Source: Sphingomonas sp. MA1305 (GTDB lineage: Bacteria > Pseudomonadota > Alphaproteobacteria > Sphingomonadales > Sphingomonadaceae). From it: a stretch of 64,000 nucleotides of DNA. Positions 61,760-64,000 of this stretch are shown piece after piece. Position numbers and translations under genes: made by a program. The DNA is taken from NCBI RefSeq assembly GCF_016107325.1, contig NZ_RCVT01000001.1, positions 620,001 to 684,000 of the forward strand, read 5' to 3'. Position 1 is the stretch's first letter; each line of letters begins with the position of its first letter. The notes below the pieces were generated by a model. It was given only the letters and a program-made list of their open reading frames with translations. It ran no database searches and was not told the origin of the DNA.

Positions 61760-61894
61760 TTACGCTGACAGCTTCTTGCGGCCGCGCGCCCGGCGCGCGC
61801 GGATCACCGAGCGGCCGCCGACCGTCGCCATCCGCGCCCGGAAGCCGTGGCGACGTGCCCGCACCAGGTTGCTCGGCTGAAAGGTCCGCTTCAT
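61760..61894 (-). CDS. rpmH: 50S ribosomal protein L34
   Basis: A 44-residue protein, [20 protein letters not shown] then [20 protein letters not shown] and KLSA, matching L34 completely. GAGGAA lies upstream of the ATG at 61894. It is the first gene of the rpmH-rnpA-yidD-yidC-engB operon. Confidence 0.98.
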   Translation of the reverse strand: MKRTFQPSNLVRARRHGFRARMATVGGRSVIRARRARGRKKLSA

Positions 61895-61959
61895 GGTTCA
61901 TTCCTCGAATACGTCGAAATAGAAAAGGGCCACCACGAAGGGCGGCCGGATGGTCGGGG

Positions 61960-61988
61960 CGCTTACCCGCAAGGTGGCGGCAAGTCAA
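61960..61988 (-). promoter_or_regulatory. Candidate promoter of the rpmH operon
   Basis: TTGACT (61983-61988) and TAAGCG (61960-61965) with 17 bases between, on the minus strand, about 65 bases ahead of rpmH. The -10 is weak; the -35 overlaps the end of the upstream gene. Confidence 0.4.
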
Positions 61989-62263
61989 CGCGAGCGCAGC
62001 TGCTTGTCGCGGGCGTGGCGGCGCAGCGCCGACCGGCGGCGCATCGCGCGGTCGACCAATCCGCCGAGCCGCGGCCAGCGCCGCTTCAGCCGCACGAAGC
62101 GCACCTGCGCCCAGCGCGAATTGCGCAGGATCAGCACCAGTCCGCCAGCAAACAGGAAGATGCCGCCCGGCCCGGGCAGCGGCGCCACGACGCCCGCCCC
62201 GACGATCAGCAGCACGCCCGCCGTCAGTTGCAGGATGCGCAGGGCGGGGTGGCGATCGCTCAT
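61985..62263 (-). CDS. PGPGW-like small membrane protein
   Basis: A 92-residue protein with one or two hydrophobic segments (LQLTAGVLLIVGAGVVAPL, IFLFAGGLVLILRNS) around LPGPGGIF, resembling the PGPGW transmembrane family, followed by a basic tail (RRWPRLGGLVDRAMRRR). The start MSDRHPALRI at 62263 has GGA upstream. Function unknown. Confidence 0.72.
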   Translation of the reverse strand: MSDRHPALRILQLTAGVLLIVGAGVVAPLPGPGGIFLFAGGLVLILRNSRWAQVRFVRLKRRWPRLGGLVDRAMRRRSALRRHARDKQLRSR

Positions 62264-62377
62264 CGACGTTCCATCTGGTGGTGGTGCCATAGGAGCGCAA
62301 GACACCGGCAGGCCGGATTCGCACCTATGTATAGCTATGGCCGGCTGCGTGACATCGCAGCAGTCCGGGGGCAAGGC

Positions 62378-63886
62378 ATGGCGGCGATCGTACGGACGGT
62401 GGCGTATCTGGGGCTGGAGGCGCGCGCCGTCGAGGTGCAGGTGCAGCTGATCCCCGGCCTGCCTGGCTTCTACGTCGTCGGGCTCGCCGACAAGGCGGTA
62501 GGGGAGAGTCGGGAGCGGGTGCGCGGTGCCGTCGCCGCTCTCGGTCTGGCGCTGCCGCCGAAACGGATCGTCGTCAATCTGTCACCCGCGGACCTGCCCA
62601 AGGAGGGGTCGCATTTCGACCTGCCGATCGCGCTCGGCCTGCTCGCGGCGATGGGCGTGATCGATAGCGAGGCGCTGGCGGACTATATCGTCGTCGGTGA
62701 GCTCGGCCTCGATGGGCGGATCGCGTCCTCGCCCGGCGTGCTGCTCGCCGCCCTCCATGCCGGGGCGGAGGGAGCGGGGCTGATCTGTCCGGCGGCGCAG
62801 GGGGCGGAGGCGGCCTGGGCGGGATCGGTGGAGGTGCTCGCCGCGCCGGACCTGCTGGCGCTGATCAACCATTTCAAAGGGCACGGCCTGCTCGCCCCGC
62901 CGCCGGCGGGCGAGGTGGACGCGCCGCCGCCCGGACCGGACCTCGCCCAGGTCAGGGGGCAGGAGGTGGCCAAGCGCGCATTGGAGATCGCCGCCGCCGG
63001 CGGGCACAATCTGCTGATGATCGGACCGCCGGGCGCCGGCAAGTCGCTGATGGCCGCGTGTCTACCCGGCATCCTGCCCCCGCTCGATGCGGGCGAGGCG
63101 CTGGAAGTGTCGATGGTCCAGTCGGTGGCGGGAACCCTTGCCGGTGGCCGGTTGACGCGGGCGCGGCCCTTCCGGGCGCCGCATCACAGCGCATCGATGG
63201 CGGCGCTGACCGGCGGCGGCTTGAGGGTCAAGCCGGGTGAGGTCAGCCTCGCGCATCTCGGCGTTCTGTTCCTCGACGAACTGCCCGAATTCCAGCGAGC
63301 CGTGCTCGATTCGCTGCGCCAGCCGCTGGAGACGGGCACGGTCACCGTCGCCCGTGCCAATGCCCATGTCACCTTTCCCGCCCGCGTCCAGCTCGTCGCG
63401 GCGATGAACCCGTGCCGCTGCGGTCATCTCGGCGATGCCAGCCTCGCCTGCGCCCGTGCGCCGCGCTGCGCCGCCGACTATCAGGCCAGGGTGTCGGGGC
63501 CGCTGCTCGACCGTATCGACCTGCATGTGGAGGTCGCCGCCGTCACCGCTGCCGATCTCGTGCTGCCGCCCGCGCGCGAGGGATCGGTGGCGATCGCCGC
63601 GCGGGTGGCAGCGGCGCGGGCGGTGCAGGCGGCACGCTATGCCGGGGAGGGCCCGCGCACCAATGCGGAAGCGGGCGGCAAATTGCTGGAGGCGGCCGCC
63701 ACGCCCGATCAGGCCGGACGCACCCTGCTTGCCCAAGCGGCGGAGGCGATGCGCCTCTCCGCGCGCGGCTATACGCGGGTGCTGCGTGTCGCCCGCACGA
63801 TCGCCGATCTCGCCGGCAGCGAAGGCGTAGGCCGGCCGCACGTCGCGGAAGCGCTGAGCTATCGCCGCCGCGCGCCGGCCAACTGA
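62378..63886 (+). CDS. comM: YifB/ComM-family Mg-chelatase-like AAA ATPase
   Basis: Branch-migration helicase family linked to natural transformation. The 502-residue protein has the N-terminal ChlI domain (VQLIPGLPGFYVVGLADKAVGESRERVRGA, in parts), Walker A GPPGAGKSLMA, Walker B LGVLFLDELPEF, the Cys-rich MNPCRCGHLGD, and a C-terminal helical lid (RLSARGYTRVLRVARTIADL). ATG at 62378 follows GGGGGCAAGG. The frame is open further upstream but only this start suits the family. Confidence 0.92.
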   Translation: MAAIVRTVAYLGLEARAVEVQVQLIPGLPGFYVVGLADKAVGESRERVRGAVAALGLALPPKRIVVNLSPADLPKEGSHFDLPIALGLLAAMGVIDSEALADYIVVGELGLDGRIASSPGVLLAALHAGAEGAGLICPAAQGAEAAWAGSVEVLAAPDLLALINHFKGHGLLAPPPAGEVDAPPPGPDLAQVRGQEVAKRALEIAAAGGHNLLMIGPPGAGKSLMAACLPGILPPLDAGEALEVSMVQSVAGTLAGGRLTRARPFRAPHHSASMAALTGGGLRVKPGEVSLAHLGVLFLDELPEFQRAVLDSLRQPLETGTVTVARANAHVTFPARVQLVAAMNPCRCGHLGDASLACARAPRCAADYQARVSGPLLDRIDLHVEVAAVTAADLVLPPAREGSVAIAARVAAARAVQAARYAGEGPRTNAEAGGKLLEAAATPDQAGRTLLAQAAEAMRLSARGYTRVLRVARTIADLAGSEGVGRPHVAEALSYRRRAPAN

Positions 63887-63943
63887 TTCGCGACGTGCCG
63901 GTTGATCCCGCCGCCGCCATCGGCTACCGCGCCGATCTTCGCT

Positions 63944-64000
63944 GCCCCTGTGGCGAAATTGGTAGACGCATTCGACTCAAAATCGAACGCCGCAAGGCAT
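63944..64000 (+). tRNA. tRNA-Leu (anticodon CAA), 5' part, cut by the window edge
   Basis: GCCCCTG starts the acceptor stem, the D-loop has TTGGTAGACGC, and the anticodon arm TTCGA-CTCAAAA-TCGAA holds CAA, reading UUG codons. The long variable arm typical of leucine tRNAs begins at the window's end; the T arm and 3' end are outside. Confidence 0.92.

Noticed and set aside
59464..62292. Plus-strand open frame of about 940 codons across yidC to rpmH
   Set aside because: It is antisense to five clear genes, and its translation shows only low-complexity Arg/Asp/Val composition.

Overview
The window is high-GC DNA from an alphaproteobacterium, most likely a Sphingomonas or close relative. This is inferred from codon usage, the Caulobacter/Sphingomonas-type Weimberg enzymes, the rpmH-rnpA-yidD-yidC-ysxC block, the secB / Tim44-like / mltA / smr neighbourhood, the rpsT-dnaA pair and the scattered 'CCGTCATCCC...' palindromes. 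It looks chromosomal and largely housekeeping. I see no prophage, integrase, transposase or CRISPR array.

Region 1 (1-9600) is carbohydrate and transport metabolism. It holds the start of a DUF4349-like lipoprotein and a Tat-exported alpha-L-fucosidase whose signal and catalytic parts lie in different frames. These are followed by a STAS-like protein, a XylB-like sugar dehydrogenase with a XylX-like 2-keto-3-deoxy-pentonate dehydratase (oxidative Weimberg route), msrB with an SDR, an alginate-export-type porin followed by a tandemly duplicated tail, and a PiT phosphate transporter with its DUF47 partner.

Region 2 (9750-18810) is a light and signalling block. Heme oxygenase (the biliverdin source) and an unfamiliar double-HTH regulator read right. 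Opposite them reads an apparent operon: bacteriophytochrome histidine kinase, then HD-GYP phosphodiesterase, then GGDEF cyclase. A zinc-free oxidoreductase, a metallophosphoesterase and an orphan membrane protein flank it.

Region 3 (19400-28310) is rpoB-rpoC, driven by a near-consensus promoter. The leader contains a terminator-like hairpin, and a large palindromic element separates the two genes. The usual upstream ribosomal protein genes are absent; a rightward M48-type peptidase takes that place.

Region 4 (28500-41050) holds a 2-hydroxyacid dehydrogenase overlapping cysS, an exported intradiol-dioxygenase-like protein, an OmpR/EnvZ-type two-component pair, rpsU, an FKBP isomerase, galU, and wecB-wecC (UDP-ManNAc uronate synthesis) with a PPP-family phosphatase. 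A small exported protein with its own terminator closes the region.

Region 5 (41170-47460) is a tightly packed leftward gene string, in transcription order ubiE-ubiB-membrane protein-coaBC-dut-small exported protein-moeB/thiF-like, with several 4-base overlaps. mutM, rpsT (promoter and terminator both visible) and dnaA read right.

Region 6 (50690-64000) holds trpS-murJ and secB reading left, and a Tim44-like protein, mltA and smr reading right. Then come dapE and a GST, the leftward rpmH-rnpA-yidD-yidC-ysxC operon, a comM/yifB ATPase, and the first part of a tRNA-Leu(CAA) at the right edge. The most noteworthy items are the phytochrome/c-di-GMP block with its unfamiliar regulator, the rpoBC leader, the fucosidase frameshift, and the duplicated porin tail.
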